From assembly GCA_014193115.1 (NCBI GenBank), contig BJHQ01000006.1, positions 1-64,000 of the forward strand: a DNA stretch of 64,000 nt. Reading direction: 5' to 3'. Position 1 is the stretch's first letter, and every line of letters starts with the position of its first letter. Under the pieces are notes generated by a model, which was not told where the DNA came from, made no database searches, and worked only from the letters and a program-made list of their open reading frames with translations. Made by a program: the position numbers and the translations under genes. This stretch comes from Planctomycetota bacterium (GTDB lineage Bacteria > Planctomycetota > UBA11346). Positions 46,080 to 54,913 of the stretch are shown one piece after another.

Positions 46080-46679
46080 ATGCGCCGCGCCGCTGCCTTC
46101 ACCTTGCTCGAAATGCTGGTCGCCACCGGCATCTTCATGTTTGGCTTCGCGGCTGCCTATAGCCTGTTCCTGGTCGGCATGCGTGCCCGGCAAGAAGCCG
46201 AATCCCTGACCAGGGCCTCGCTGGCCGCCAATGCTTTGCTTGACGAATTCAAACTGAGCAGCGGATTGGAGACCGGCGCGCCGATGGTTCCTGAAAAGTA
46301 CCAGGGCGATGGCTTCGCTGAAGATCCCCTTGTCAACAACCTAACAGACAAGCTCTACCCTTACAAACCACTTCCAAACACCTGGTACTGCGTCACCAAT
46401 TGTACAGACCTAACCGGTGGTCAGGACAAGATGACAACGACCCTGCACTTGACCTTGGTCGTAGTTCCTATCGCCCTTTCAACCACGAGCACTTTTGTCG
46501 AGATCAGTTCCCTCAAACGCCGGTTCAGCATCACCATACCAAATCCCATTCCTACTAGATCCAATGGGACGCCGAGATCAGTGGAAGAATACATCGTGGA
46601 TGAGTTGGTGAAACGCGGCCTCGCGTTCCGTTTCCATTCCGCCTTGCTCCGCCGCGCTAGCTGGCTGCCCCGCGGCTGA
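46080..46679 (+). CDS. Type IV pilin-like / pseudopilin protein
   Basis: 199 residues from ATG 46080. The prepilin signature RRAAAFTLLEMLVATGIFMFGF has Ala before the Phe cleavage site and Glu at +5, as in PilD substrates; the long hydrophobic helix follows. The rest (residues ~60-199) shows no recognised domain; it has two Cys (WYCVTNCTDL) and a relatively AT-rich coding stretch. It may be a minor pilin or type II secretion pseudopilin. It stands alone, 218 bp after menD. Confidence 0.77.
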   Translation: MRRAAAFTLLEMLVATGIFMFGFAAAYSLFLVGMRARQEAESLTRASLAANALLDEFKLSSGLETGAPMVPEKYQGDGFAEDPLVNNLTDKLYPYKPLPNTWYCVTNCTDLTGGQDKMTTTLHLTLVVVPIALSTTSTFVEISSLKRRFSITIPNPIPTRSNGTPRSVEEYIVDELVKRGLAFRFHSALLRRASWLPRG

Positions 46680-46788
46680 CCGTCCGAGAGTCAGGGCGGC
46701 GCGTTTCTGCCGGCAGCATTGTTGGGTTGTTTGTGCGGTGTTGATCGCCTGCCGAGCTGGCGCTCGGCGCTCCCAGGAGCGCTGAAAT

Positions 46789-48528
46789 TCACCGCCATTG
46801 CCCAGACGGAAACCGACCGAGTTTCTCATACCGATCTTCGATCGCCCCGTCGTACACCAGATTCCCCACCCGCGGCGTCTGATGTGCGATCATGCGCTGC
46901 TGAGCTTTCCAGGCCGAGGTCGGCGGATCGGCCCAGTCGCGTAAGATCATCTCGATCAGCGATCGCTGCTGAGGATCGGCGGTGGGCAGGGCGGCGCGCA
47001 GCATGGGTTCGGCGGCCTGACCAAGCAGGAACAACCCGCGCACCGCCAAGGCAGCGTCGCCCTCCAGGTGGTTGTCGCGCAGGTGCGGCAGCAGGATCGG
47101 AGCGATGCGCGGGGACAGGTCGCTGCGCCGATTGAATGCCAGCAGCACCGCGCAGCCGAAGCGGCGCTGGATGAGCGCGTCCTCCAGGTTCGCTTCCAGC
47201 ACCGCCTGGTCCCGTGCCGCGTACCGGCACAAGGCGGCAAAAGCGGTCTGCATCGGCCTGAACTCCGAGGTCTGCTGGGGGCTGAGGAAATCGACCAGCA
47301 CTGGAGTGAGCAGCGGATCGTCTCCATCCGCGCGATAGGCCAGGGCATCTGCGGCAAGTAAGCGTTGCTGGTCATCCGCCGAATCGAGCGCCGCCGCCAG
47401 CAAGCGGTTCGGGCAGTGTCCGGGGTTGGCGATCAGCCAGCGCTGGCCCTCCGCAGCATTGCAAAGGGGTGTGTAAGGGACTCGGTTCCCCGACGGACTG
47501 GGAATCGGTCGGTCCCAGAACGCCGCGTCATCTGCCAAGCCCTCGATGGTGACCTCAGCCAGGCGCAGCGACGGCTCTGGATCGAGGAATCGGAGGAGCG
47601 ACGCCGCCATCTGACGGCGCTGGTAATCGCCATCGTCGAGGGCTGTGCGCAAGGCCGAGACCAGCCCAGGAGGCACAGCATCCGCGTTGGTATACGGGTA
47701 GAAGGAACTTGCCGCGGACATGCCATGCAGGGCATTTCCGCGAACGTCGTCGTCGCCGAGATTCTTCACGATAGCCGCCGCCAGAGCCGACAGATCTGCG
47801 GTTCCAGGTGCTCCGTTTTTGAGCCTCCCGGCGATCTGCTCCAGCGCGAGGCCGGCGATCATCTCGCCGGTGTCGTTGGTGATCGCCATCAGCGCGGGCA
47901 GAATCCGCGGGTCGCTCGCTTTCCACAATGAACGAACCGCTGCCAAGCGGACCACCTCTTCGCGGTCGGCAAGAGCCTCGATCAGCGCCGTGATCGCAGC
48001 ATCATCACCGGCATCCGCGGCGAAGGCCAAAGCCTGGACTGCCAGCGAGCGCTCCCATTTCCCGCCCGACGCCAGACGGCGGATCAGCGCCGCCACGGGC
48101 GCAGTGCGCTCGACCTTATCCGGTCGATCCGCAGCCAGAGAACGGAGCAAGTCCAAGCGTACGTCCTCACGCGGTGCGCGGTCCACGCCTTCGCCGAGGC
48201 GGAGGGGCCAGCCCTTGCCCAGGCGATCGTTCGGGATGCCGCGGAGCAGCCGCGCCGCCGACGGATCACCGGAAACCGCCGCGGTCAGCGTGGCCTCGGC
48301 CAAGGCAGGATCGGCGCGGGAGAAACGATCTTCCACAGCTTGGGCAACACCCGGATCAGAACCTGGTTTTTTGTCATTCCGCTCGGCCACTGCCAGCACC
48401 TGCCCAGGAAGCGGGCTGTAACGGGCCGTGATTTCAGGGGCCCACCACGGCGCGGTCGCGACCGTGGTGGCGACGATCAGCACCGCGCACAGGGCCGCGC
48501 AGATGACCAGCCGCACGTTCCGGGACAT
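46789..48528 (-). CDS. Membrane-anchored HEAT-repeat protein
   Basis: 579 residues from ATG 48528; GTG 48543 is an alternative. One N-terminal TM or signal segment (LVICAALCAVLIVATTVATA) precedes an all-helical body of HEAT-type units, for example AITALIEALADREEVVRLAAVRSL within residues ~180-215, and ILLPHLRDNHLEGDAALAVRGLFLLG near 500. HEAT proteins serve as scaffolds; no enzyme motif is seen. Several Cys and the sequence WDRPIPSPSGNRVPYTPLC lie mid-protein. It diverges from leuB across a REP-filled region. Confidence 0.72.
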   Translation of the reverse strand: MSRNVRLVICAALCAVLIVATTVATAPWWAPEITARYSPLPGQVLAVAERNDKKPGSDPGVAQAVEDRFSRADPALAEATLTAAVSGDPSAARLLRGIPNDRLGKGWPLRLGEGVDRAPREDVRLDLLRSLAADRPDKVERTAPVAALIRRLASGGKWERSLAVQALAFAADAGDDAAITALIEALADREEVVRLAAVRSLWKASDPRILPALMAITNDTGEMIAGLALEQIAGRLKNGAPGTADLSALAAAIVKNLGDDDVRGNALHGMSAASSFYPYTNADAVPPGLVSALRTALDDGDYQRRQMAASLLRFLDPEPSLRLAEVTIEGLADDAAFWDRPIPSPSGNRVPYTPLCNAAEGQRWLIANPGHCPNRLLAAALDSADDQQRLLAADALAYRADGDDPLLTPVLVDFLSPQQTSEFRPMQTAFAALCRYAARDQAVLEANLEDALIQRRFGCAVLLAFNRRSDLSPRIAPILLPHLRDNHLEGDAALAVRGLFLLGQAAEPMLRAALPTADPQQRSLIEMILRDWADPPTSAWKAQQRMIAHQTPRVGNLVYDGAIEDRYEKLGRFPSGQWR

Positions 48529-48571
48529 GGACCGCACCGTCACCGCGCCGGAATCAGCGCAAGACCAGTCC

Positions 48572-48834
48572 TGGGAGCGCAGGCTTCAGCCTGCTGGATG
48601 GTCCTGGGAGCGCAGGCTTCAGCCTGCCGGCTGGTCCTGGGAGCGCAGGCTTCAGCCTGGTGGAAAATTTCGGCAGGCTGAAGCCTGCGCTCCCAGGTGA
48701 GGGCCTTCCAACGCGGCTGCGATCACAGGCAGGTTTCGGCAGGCTGAAGCCTGCGCTCCCAGGCGGCCGTACTCACAGGCGGGTTTCGGCAGGCTGAAGC
48801 CTGCGGTCCCAGGCGATGGTAGCCTGCGCTCCCA
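48572..48834. repeat. REP-like cluster between HEAT gene and leuB: three direct, three inverted, one partial
   Basis: Direct copies (TGGGAGC plus GCAGGCTTCAGCCTGC) lie at 48572-48594, 48605-48627 and 48638-48660 (last base changed). Inverted copies lie at 48673-48695, 48739-48761 and 48789-48811, and a fragment at 48821-48834. They fill most of the 387-bp divergent promoter region. Confidence 0.93.
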
Positions 48835-48915
48835 GGCCGTGCTGCCGGGTGTCTTGCCTGCGCGCTCGTCCTCCGACGATTCCCACCCCACCGGCGACCC
48901 CAGGAGTCCGCGACC

Positions 48916-49998
48916 ATGGCCCAATTCCACCTCAGCGTCATCGCCGGCGACGGCATCGGTCCCGAGGTCATCGCCGAAGGGATCAAGGCGCTGAACGCGG
49001 TGGGCGATCGGTTCGGCCACCGCTTCACCTATGCCAACTACCTGGCCGGCGGAGCTGCCCTTGATTCAACCGGCGTCCCCCTGCCCGAGGCCACGGTGAA
49101 AGGCGTGAAGGACAGCGCGGCGCTGCTCTTCGGCGCCATCGGCGGGCCGAAATGGGAGTCGCTGCCTCATCATCTCAAGCCCGAGGCCGGCCTGCTGAAA
49201 TTGCGCAAAGAGCTCGACGCCTGGGCCAATCTGCGCCCGGCCATCGTCTTCGACGAACTGGTCGATGCCTCGACGATCAAGCCCGAGGTCCTGCGCGGCA
49301 CCGACATCATGGTCCTGCGTGAACTGACCGGCGGCATCTATTTTGGCCAGCCGCGAGGCATCGACGGCACCGGTCCCCAGCGCCGCGGCTTCAACACTGA
49401 AGTGTATTCCGAGTTCGAGATCGAGCGCATCGTCCGCCTCGCCTTCGCCATCGCTGCCGGCCGCCGGAAAAAAGTGTGCAGCGTCGACAAGGCCAACGTC
49501 CTCGAATCGTCCCAGGTCTGGCGCGAAGTCGCGACCCGGGTCGGCAAGGAGTTCCCCGACATCGCCCTATCCCACATGTACGTCGACAATGCGGCGATGC
49601 AGCTCATCCGCGATCCCAAGCAGTTCGATGTGATCGTCACCGGCAACATCTTCGGCGACATCCTGTCGGATGAGGCCAGCCAGCTCACCGGCTCGATCGG
49701 CATGCTCGCCTCGGCCAGCGTCGGCGGCCCGGTGGGCTTCTTCGAACCGATCCACGGCAGCGCTCCGGACATCGTCGGCCAGAAAAAGGCGAATCCGTTG
49801 GCCACGATCGGCACCGTGGCCCTGCTGCTGCGCCATGGCCTGAAACTCGAAGCCGAAGCCCTCATGGTCGAGCGCGCCATCCGCCAGACCTTGAAGGACG
49901 GCCTGCGCACCGGCGACATCCGCCAGGCCGGATGCACCCTGGTCGATACCTCGATCATGGGCGACGCCGTGGCGCTACGCATCCGCGGTATGGGCTGA
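48916..49998 (+). CDS. leuB: 3-isopropylmalate dehydrogenase
   Basis: 360 residues. It oxidises and decarboxylates 3-isopropylmalate with NAD in leucine synthesis. Motifs are VIAGDGIGPEVIAEG, GAIGGPKWESLPHHLKPE, LRKELDAWANLRPA, LRELTGGIYFGQPRG, and the metal/cofactor segment ITGNIFGDILSDEASQLTGS with PIHGSAPDIVGQ. VLRELTGGIYFG indicates LeuB rather than isocitrate dehydrogenase. No other leu gene is in the window. Confidence 0.96.
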   Translation: MAQFHLSVIAGDGIGPEVIAEGIKALNAVGDRFGHRFTYANYLAGGAALDSTGVPLPEATVKGVKDSAALLFGAIGGPKWESLPHHLKPEAGLLKLRKELDAWANLRPAIVFDELVDASTIKPEVLRGTDIMVLRELTGGIYFGQPRGIDGTGPQRRGFNTEVYSEFEIERIVRLAFAIAAGRRKKVCSVDKANVLESSQVWREVATRVGKEFPDIALSHMYVDNAAMQLIRDPKQFDVIVTGNIFGDILSDEASQLTGSIGMLASASVGGPVGFFEPIHGSAPDIVGQKKANPLATIGTVALLLRHGLKLEAEALMVERAIRQTLKDGLRTGDIRQAGCTLVDTSIMGDAVALRIRGMG

Positions 49999-50010
49999 GG
50001 TGCAAGCGCG

Positions 50011-50150
50011 GCTGGAGCCGCCTGGGAGCGCCGAGCGCCTGCTCGGCTGGAGCCGCCTGGGAGCGCCGAGCGCCTGCTCGGCTGGAGTCGCCTGGGAGCG
50101 CCGAGCGCCTGCTCGGCTGGAGTCGCCTGGGAGCGCCGAGCGCCTGCTCG
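50011..50150. repeat. Four 35-bp tandem units of a REP-like element
   Basis: Units at 50011, 50046, 50081 and 50116 each read GCTGGAG(C/T)CG, CCTGGGAGCG, CCGAGCGCCTGCTCG. The core GAGCGCCTGCTC is palindromic. The second base change (C to T) separates units 1-2 from 3-4, so pairs were duplicated. Confidence 0.95.
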
Positions 50151-50202
50151 GCTGGAGTTGGATGTGACCGGGATTCATCCTTGAAACGCACCACACTTTC
50201 CC

Positions 50203-50262
50203 GGCCGAGCTGGCGCTCGGCGCTGCCAGGACCGAGCAGGCGCTCGGCGCTCCCACTGCGCT
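50203..50262. repeat. Inverted relatives of the same REP-like family
   Basis: CCGAGCTGGCGCTCGGCGCT, then CCGAGCAGGCGCTCGGCGCT ending in CCCA, then a shorter CGCTCGGCGCT, all opposite in orientation to the 35-bp units 55 bp upstream. They end 17 bp before the nuclease gene. Confidence 0.85.
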
Positions 50263-50278
50263 CGGCGCTTCCAACCTG

Positions 50279-50890
50279 ATGCGCCGCGCCACCACGGCCC
50301 TGCTGATCTTTGGCCTTGCCGCCGGCCTGGCGGTGGTGTGGGCGATCGTCGAAATAGCCCAGCATGGCCCCGAGGTCGCCTGGAAAAACGCTTGGAATCT
50401 GGTGTACCCTCCGCCGCCAGAGCCGATCCGGCTCGAACCAGGCGGAGGATTTTCCGGACGCCTCATCCGGGTGGTGGATGGGGACACGGTGGTGGTGCGC
50501 TACCACGATTTCGCGCTGCATGTCCGGCTGCTGAGCATCAACACGGCTGAATCCGTGGCTCCGGAAGTCGAACGCAATACCGCCTTTGGCGAGAAGACCT
50601 CGGCCTGGGCCAAGGCCTATCTGAGCGGTGCCACCGTCCGCGTCGAGTTCCAACGCGCCGAGGACGGTTGGCGGATCTCCACCGACAAATTTGGACGGGC
50701 GCTAGCCGACCTATGGATCGATCGCGGCCCACCCGGTCCCGACGACCAGGATGAACTCTACGCCGAAACCCTCATCAAACAGGGCTGGTCAGCGTACGAG
50801 ACGCATTACGGCCAGAGCCGCCACCATCATCGCCGGTTGGCAGCTGCTGAAGCCGAAGCCAAGCGCGAGCGGCGCGGAATCTGGCGCTGA
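50279..50890 (+). CDS. Membrane-anchored staphylococcal-nuclease-like protein
   Basis: 203 residues. An N-terminal TM helix (ALLIFGLAAGLAVVWAIVEI) is followed by an SNase (thermonuclease) fold: GRLIRVVDGDTVVVRYHDF, VRLLSINTAES, FGEKTSAWAKAYLSGATVRV, DKFGRALADLWID, LIKQGWSAY. The Ca-binding Asp and catalytic Arg/Glu-type positions (VDGDT, RLLSINTAE) are recognisable. It should cut nucleic acid outside the cytoplasm. Its stop (TGA) abuts the stop of the convergent VOC gene to form TGATCA. Confidence 0.88.
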   Translation: MRRATTALLIFGLAAGLAVVWAIVEIAQHGPEVAWKNAWNLVYPPPPEPIRLEPGGGFSGRLIRVVDGDTVVVRYHDFALHVRLLSINTAESVAPEVERNTAFGEKTSAWAKAYLSGATVRVEFQRAEDGWRISTDKFGRALADLWIDRGPPGPDDQDELYAETLIKQGWSAYETHYGQSRHHHRRLAAAEAEAKRERRGIWR

Positions 50891-51244
50891 TCAGGCCTTT
50901 TTCGCCACCGGACAGCCGAAGCTGAGCCGATTGCCGTCCTGATCGAGGAACATGACATCGCGCAATCCGTACGCCTGGTCGGCAAGCGGACATTCGACCC
51001 GGGCTCCGCGGGCGGTGACGGCAGCGGCCAACTGATCGACCTCGTCGACGAACACATACACCTCGCCATGACCGGCCCGGGCGAAGGCATTGCCATTGAG
51101 ATGGATCTGCACCGCCCCCAGGCTGACGCCGGCATACTTGCCAAAACGGAAATCCTCACGGAAACCCAGAACATCGACATAGAACGCGATGGCGGCGGCA
51201 AGGTCGCTCACCGGCAGGACGGTGGCGGATCCGGTGGCGGTCAT
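50891..51244 (-). CDS. VOC (glyoxalase/bleomycin-resistance) family protein
   Basis: 117 residues from ATG 51244 with GAAGGA just upstream. The paired beta-alpha-beta-beta-beta modules are TVLPVSDLAAAIAFYVDVLG (first) and EVYVFVDEVDQLAAAVTARG (second), ending VMFLDQDGNRLSFG. Small single-unit members dimerise to make a metal site; His and Glu at strand positions (IHLNGNAF, ECPL) may take part. The substrate cannot be told. Confidence 0.87.
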   Translation of the reverse strand: MTATGSATVLPVSDLAAAIAFYVDVLGFREDFRFGKYAGVSLGAVQIHLNGNAFARAGHGEVYVFVDEVDQLAAAVTARGARVECPLADQAYGLRDVMFLDQDGNRLSFGCPVAKKA

Positions 51245-51424
51245 GGCGATTCCTTCACGGGGCCACGGCGGTTCCTGCCGTTGGTGGTCGGCCACGCTAA
51301 CGGAGCTGCGCCCTGACCCAATCCCCAAAGCAGTTGGACCGCTCGGCCAAGACACTCAGGAAAAACACGGTGCGCTACGGTGCGGGATGACGCGGGCTCC
51401 CCCGACCGTGGAGCTGGGCCATGG

Positions 51425-51730
51425 TTACCGTTGGCCGACTCCGTCCGTTTGGCTGGGCGAGAACGGAGCAAACCATGCGGGCATCGCGGCGGTCGCCGCG
51501 GGAGTCGGCAATGACCCACCTGCTCGGATGGCTTCGGCCGCTGCATCGCGGCGGGCCGGTCCGATCCCCGGCAGGCAGTCGGCCATCCAGGGTTCCGCTC
51601 GGGCGGGCTCCATCTTGGCTGGGGCCTCCGCGGGGCGCATCGGCCGGATGACGGTGAGGCCGGTCACCACCACCAGGGCGAGCGCGGCCATGGCGGCCGC
51701 GATGGTGGATTCCTGCGCGGGATCAGTCAT
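51425..51730 (-). CDS. Small membrane protein with helix-hairpin-helix motif
   Basis: 101 residues; its ATG overlaps the prmC stop (ATGA), which argues that it is real and cotranslated. An N-terminal TM segment (IAAAMAALALVVVTGLTVI) is followed by DCLPGIGPARRDAAAEAI, a helix-hairpin-helix of the ComEA/T2SS-K type that binds DNA or packs in protein complexes. The remaining C-terminus is Ala/Pro-rich. It resembles a minimal ComEA-like protein with the HhH on the far side of the membrane. Confidence 0.62.
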   Translation of the reverse strand: MTDPAQESTIAAAMAALALVVVTGLTVIRPMRPAEAPAKMEPARAEPWMADCLPGIGPARRDAAAEAIRAGGSLPTPAATAAMPAWFAPFSPSQTDGVGQR

Positions 51731-52578
51731 GCCCGGGTGATCCGGCAGCAGCGGTCGCGGTCGCCGTGGTCGCGGGTGGTGGTGGCAACCAGGCCGGCCG
51801 CCGCTGCCAGCTCACGGACGGCGGGGCCTTGGCGGAAACCGTGTTCAAGCCAGGCGACTCCCTGTGGGGCGAGCAGGCGCGGCAGGTCGGCGATCAGCGG
51901 GCGGATCAGGTCGAGGCCATCGGCTCCAGCGAACAGGGCCAGGGCTGGCTCAAAGCCCAATTCGGGATCGCATTCGCTGCGTTCCGACTCGGCGATATAA
52001 GGCAGGTTGGCGACGATCAGATCCCAGCCGCCGGGCAAACCTTTGCCGAGGTCGCCCTGATGGAAATCGACCTGGAGCGATAATCGCTTGGCGTTGGCCT
52101 GGGCGGTCGCCAGGGCCTCTGCTGAAATATCGCAGGCAGTGACGATCGCGTCGGGTCGCTCGGAAGCGATGGCCAGGGCGATCGCTCCGCTGCCGGTGCC
52201 GATGTCGACCACCCGTCCGCCTTGCGGCAGGTCGACGAGGGCATGGGTGACGAGATCCTCGGTCTCGGGACGGGGCACCAGCACGCTGGGGCCGACGTGC
52301 ACGGTCAACCTGCGGAAAGGCTGATTGCCGATGATGTACGCCAAGGGCTCGCGCCGGCCGCGGCGGGCGACCAGGGCCCGCAATCGCTGGACTTCGCCCG
52401 GATCCAACGGCTGATCGAAACGGGTGTACAGGTCGAGCCGGGTCAGGCCGAGGGCCTCGGCGAAGATCCACTCCGCCTCGCGCCGAGCCTGGGCTGGCGG
52501 GGTGATGCCGCGCTCGGCCAGCCAGACGGCGCTGCGCTGCACCAGGTCGAGCAGGCGCGGCGGGGTATCGGCGGTCAT
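51727..52578 (-). CDS. prmC: Release-factor glutamine N5-methyltransferase
   Basis: 283 residues from ATG 52578. It methylates the Gln of the GGQ loop in RF1/RF2 with SAM. The N-terminal helical domain is followed by VLVPRPETEDLV, SAM motif I VVDIGTGSGAIALAIA, and the catalytic NLPYI (a common variant of NPPY). The later EHGFRQGPAVRELAAAAGL fits the family. It lies downstream of the transglutaminase gene and upstream of the small HhH gene. Confidence 0.93.
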   Translation of the reverse strand: MTADTPPRLLDLVQRSAVWLAERGITPPAQARREAEWIFAEALGLTRLDLYTRFDQPLDPGEVQRLRALVARRGRREPLAYIIGNQPFRRLTVHVGPSVLVPRPETEDLVTHALVDLPQGGRVVDIGTGSGAIALAIASERPDAIVTACDISAEALATAQANAKRLSLQVDFHQGDLGKGLPGGWDLIVANLPYIAESERSECDPELGFEPALALFAGADGLDLIRPLIADLPRLLAPQGVAWLEHGFRQGPAVRELAAAAGLVATTTRDHGDRDRCCRITRA

Positions 52579-52699
52579 GACGGCAGTTTGCGATCTGCCC
52601 GCCGACGCCCAACCCGGTGCGCTGAGCAAGCCGGCCCTTGCCGAGCTGGCGCTTGGCGCACCCAGCGTTGGCGCTCCCAACATCAGCGAACAGCTCGCG

Positions 52700-54913
52700 T
52701 CACCGCGCCGACCGGCTCCGCCGGGCTTTCGCCCGGCCGAGGGCGCGCAGTTCCGCAATCGGCCACGGTGGCGGCAACGGACCATTGCCGAAACGGCAAC
52801 TGAGGTGGGCGTCGCGGTGCCGGGCCAGGTCCATGCCGGTGCGCTGGGCCAAGCCGTCAGCGAGGTTCGCCAGGGTCGTGGCCGGGGTTACAGGCAGGCC
52901 GAGCTCGGTCGCCAGGCGCAGCAGGTCGGCAGCGCGGCGGTCGAGCGCGGCGGCATGGGCAGGCCGGTTCGGGGCTGGCCTCCGACCCAGGATCCAGCTG
53001 AGCAGCCAGCTCGCTGCCAGAGCCGCACCAAAGATCACCGCGGTCGCCGCCAACCAAGGCAGTGCAAGCGCTTCGGTTGCGGCGGAATCCAGAGGATTAT
53101 CGGGCTTCGCGGGTGGTTCCGGAATCACCGGGGGCGTCGGCGGGGGCAGGAGCTGGGCCGGCGCGCCGGGCTCGCTGGTGGCAACCGTGTCCGCTCCGGC
53201 GACCGGCTCGTTTCCGGGAGTCGGATCGACCCGCAACCAGCGGTCGCCGCTGGCGATTTCGAGCCAGGCATGGGCATGGCGGGAGCGGAACGTGGCGGTG
53301 ACGCCGTCGATCTCGTCGCTGGCATAGCCGATCACGCAGCGCGCGGGAATGCCGGCCCGGCGCAGCAGGATCGCTGCCGCGGTGGAGAAATACTGGCAAT
53401 GGCCCCGGCGTTGGGCCTCCCGGCCAAACAGAAAGGTGGCCAAGGCACCGGCTGGGCCAGGCGCGGGTTCGGGCAGACTGTTCACCGCATAAGTGCAGCG
53501 GTCGGCCAGGACCTTGCAGATCGCGGTGGCGGTCAGGTGGGCCGGCTGATCCTTCCAGCGCGGATCCTCGATGTCCGCCCACGGCAGATACGCCAGGGCT
53601 GACGGGATTTCGCGGCAGGCCGCTGGATCGCTGCCGGTGGTGGATTCGCTTTCGCCCGTGCCCAGGGCCACCGCGTGGATCTGGTCGCGATCACCGAAGC
53701 CGCGCCGGAAGCGATTGCCTTCGGCGTCGCCAAGCAAGTTACTGAGGGCCACTGCCGGCGCCCCGTCGAGGCGCAGCACCGGATCGCCGCCGCCTCTGGC
53801 CCGCCACAGGGTCGCGGTCTGGCCGGCGGGGAACCGGTCGGGAACGGCGCGATCGGGCGGGCCGATCGGGGTCCAGACCACGATCGGTCCGGCGACCTCC
53901 ATCCGGCTCAGGGCCAGGCCACGCAGATACAGCACTCCGGTGCTGGCGGTCTTGGGATCGCCGCTGGTCCAGGTCAGCCGGGCGCGCACGGTGTCGTTGC
54001 GGTCGATGCCGGGCCGATCACCGAAGCGCATTTCGCGCAGGGCGCTGCCGTCTGGCGATGGCTGCTTGCTGGGGTCCGTGCCACCGACCGACGGGTGCAT
54101 GGCCGGCGCCATCCACGATCGCTGCTGGATCGCCACCTGCGGGACTGGGCGCAAAGTTTCGAGGCGATTACCGATGACCAGTCCGCACGCGGCGACGATC
54201 AGGGTGGGCACGGCGGCCCAGCGCATCCAGGCCAACCAGCTGAACCGATCGCCCGTGGGAATCGCTCCGCTGCGGCCTCGGCGGCCTCGGCCGACCGTCA
54301 ACCAGGCCGAGGCTCCGAGGACTACCGCCGCTCCCGGGACCAGCCAAGAGGCCGCGCTGGCCGCGGTCAGTCCCGAGCCGGGCCGGCTGCCCAGCCAGAC
54401 CAGCTCGATCAGGGCGAGCAGGACGATCAGCGGCAGCCAACCGAACCGAGGCGGCGCCAGGAACAAGGCAGCGATGGTCATGCCGACCAGCCCATGCAGC
54501 GTCTCGCCCGCAATGTTCCGCTCCGCGCTGGTTCCCAGCGAGGGATCCGGCCACCACCCGAGGCTGACCAGCAGTGCGGTGGCGACGATGGCCGCCTCGC
54601 CGAGGGCCAAGGCCCGCCAAGCAGCCGGAAGCAGCGGTTGGATCAGCACCACCAGCACCGCGCTGATCGACACGATGGCGACCGGACCGCGACCTGCGGG
54701 ATGGGCGTAGGCCAGGTACAGCGCGATGCCGACCAGCGCTGCCAGATGAGCCTGGGCCAGCGCCGAGATTCCCCCAAGGAACTTCCCCGCTGCGCTGGGT
54801 TCATGCTGCGCCGGAAGGGCCGGATGCACCGTCCCAAGTTCTGGTTTGACCGAGCGCTGACCGCCCCCGGACGCGCCATCCGGCGCTCCCCCGCGCAGCC
54901 CGCGGCTGCTCAT
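52700..54913 (-). CDS. TgpA-like membrane transglutaminase
   Basis: 737 residues from ATG 54913, which overlaps the DUF58 stop (ATGA). The N-terminal ~230 residues contain several TM segments (LAALVGIALYLAYA, VAIVSISAVLVVLIQPLL, GWLPLIVLLALIELVWL, WLVPGAAVVLGASAWLTV). The transglutaminase domain has Cys in RRGHCQYFSTAAAILL, His in FRSRHAHAWLEI and Asp in WLRVDPTPG. A C-terminal TM (ALPWLAATAVIFGAALAASW) and a cytoplasmic tail (DUF4129-like) follow. It belongs to the MoxR-DUF58-TgpA module, which is thought to act on envelope peptides or proteins. Confidence 0.88.
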   Translation of the reverse strand: MSSRGLRGGAPDGASGGGQRSVKPELGTVHPALPAQHEPSAAGKFLGGISALAQAHLAALVGIALYLAYAHPAGRGPVAIVSISAVLVVLIQPLLPAAWRALALGEAAIVATALLVSLGWWPDPSLGTSAERNIAGETLHGLVGMTIAALFLAPPRFGWLPLIVLLALIELVWLGSRPGSGLTAASAASWLVPGAAVVLGASAWLTVGRGRRGRSGAIPTGDRFSWLAWMRWAAVPTLIVAACGLVIGNRLETLRPVPQVAIQQRSWMAPAMHPSVGGTDPSKQPSPDGSALREMRFGDRPGIDRNDTVRARLTWTSGDPKTASTGVLYLRGLALSRMEVAGPIVVWTPIGPPDRAVPDRFPAGQTATLWRARGGGDPVLRLDGAPAVALSNLLGDAEGNRFRRGFGDRDQIHAVALGTGESESTTGSDPAACREIPSALAYLPWADIEDPRWKDQPAHLTATAICKVLADRCTYAVNSLPEPAPGPAGALATFLFGREAQRRGHCQYFSTAAAILLRRAGIPARCVIGYASDEIDGVTATFRSRHAHAWLEIASGDRWLRVDPTPGNEPVAGADTVATSEPGAPAQLLPPPTPPVIPEPPAKPDNPLDSAATEALALPWLAATAVIFGAALAASWLLSWILGRRPAPNRPAHAAALDRRAADLLRLATELGLPVTPATTLANLADGLAQRTGMDLARHRDAHLSCRFGNGPLPPPWPIAELRALGRAKARRSRSAR

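Noticed and set aside
48572..50150. CRISPR array
   Set aside because: The repeats are palindromic, occur in both orientations and lack unique spacers of even length; the 35-bp set is contiguous without spacers. No cas genes are present.
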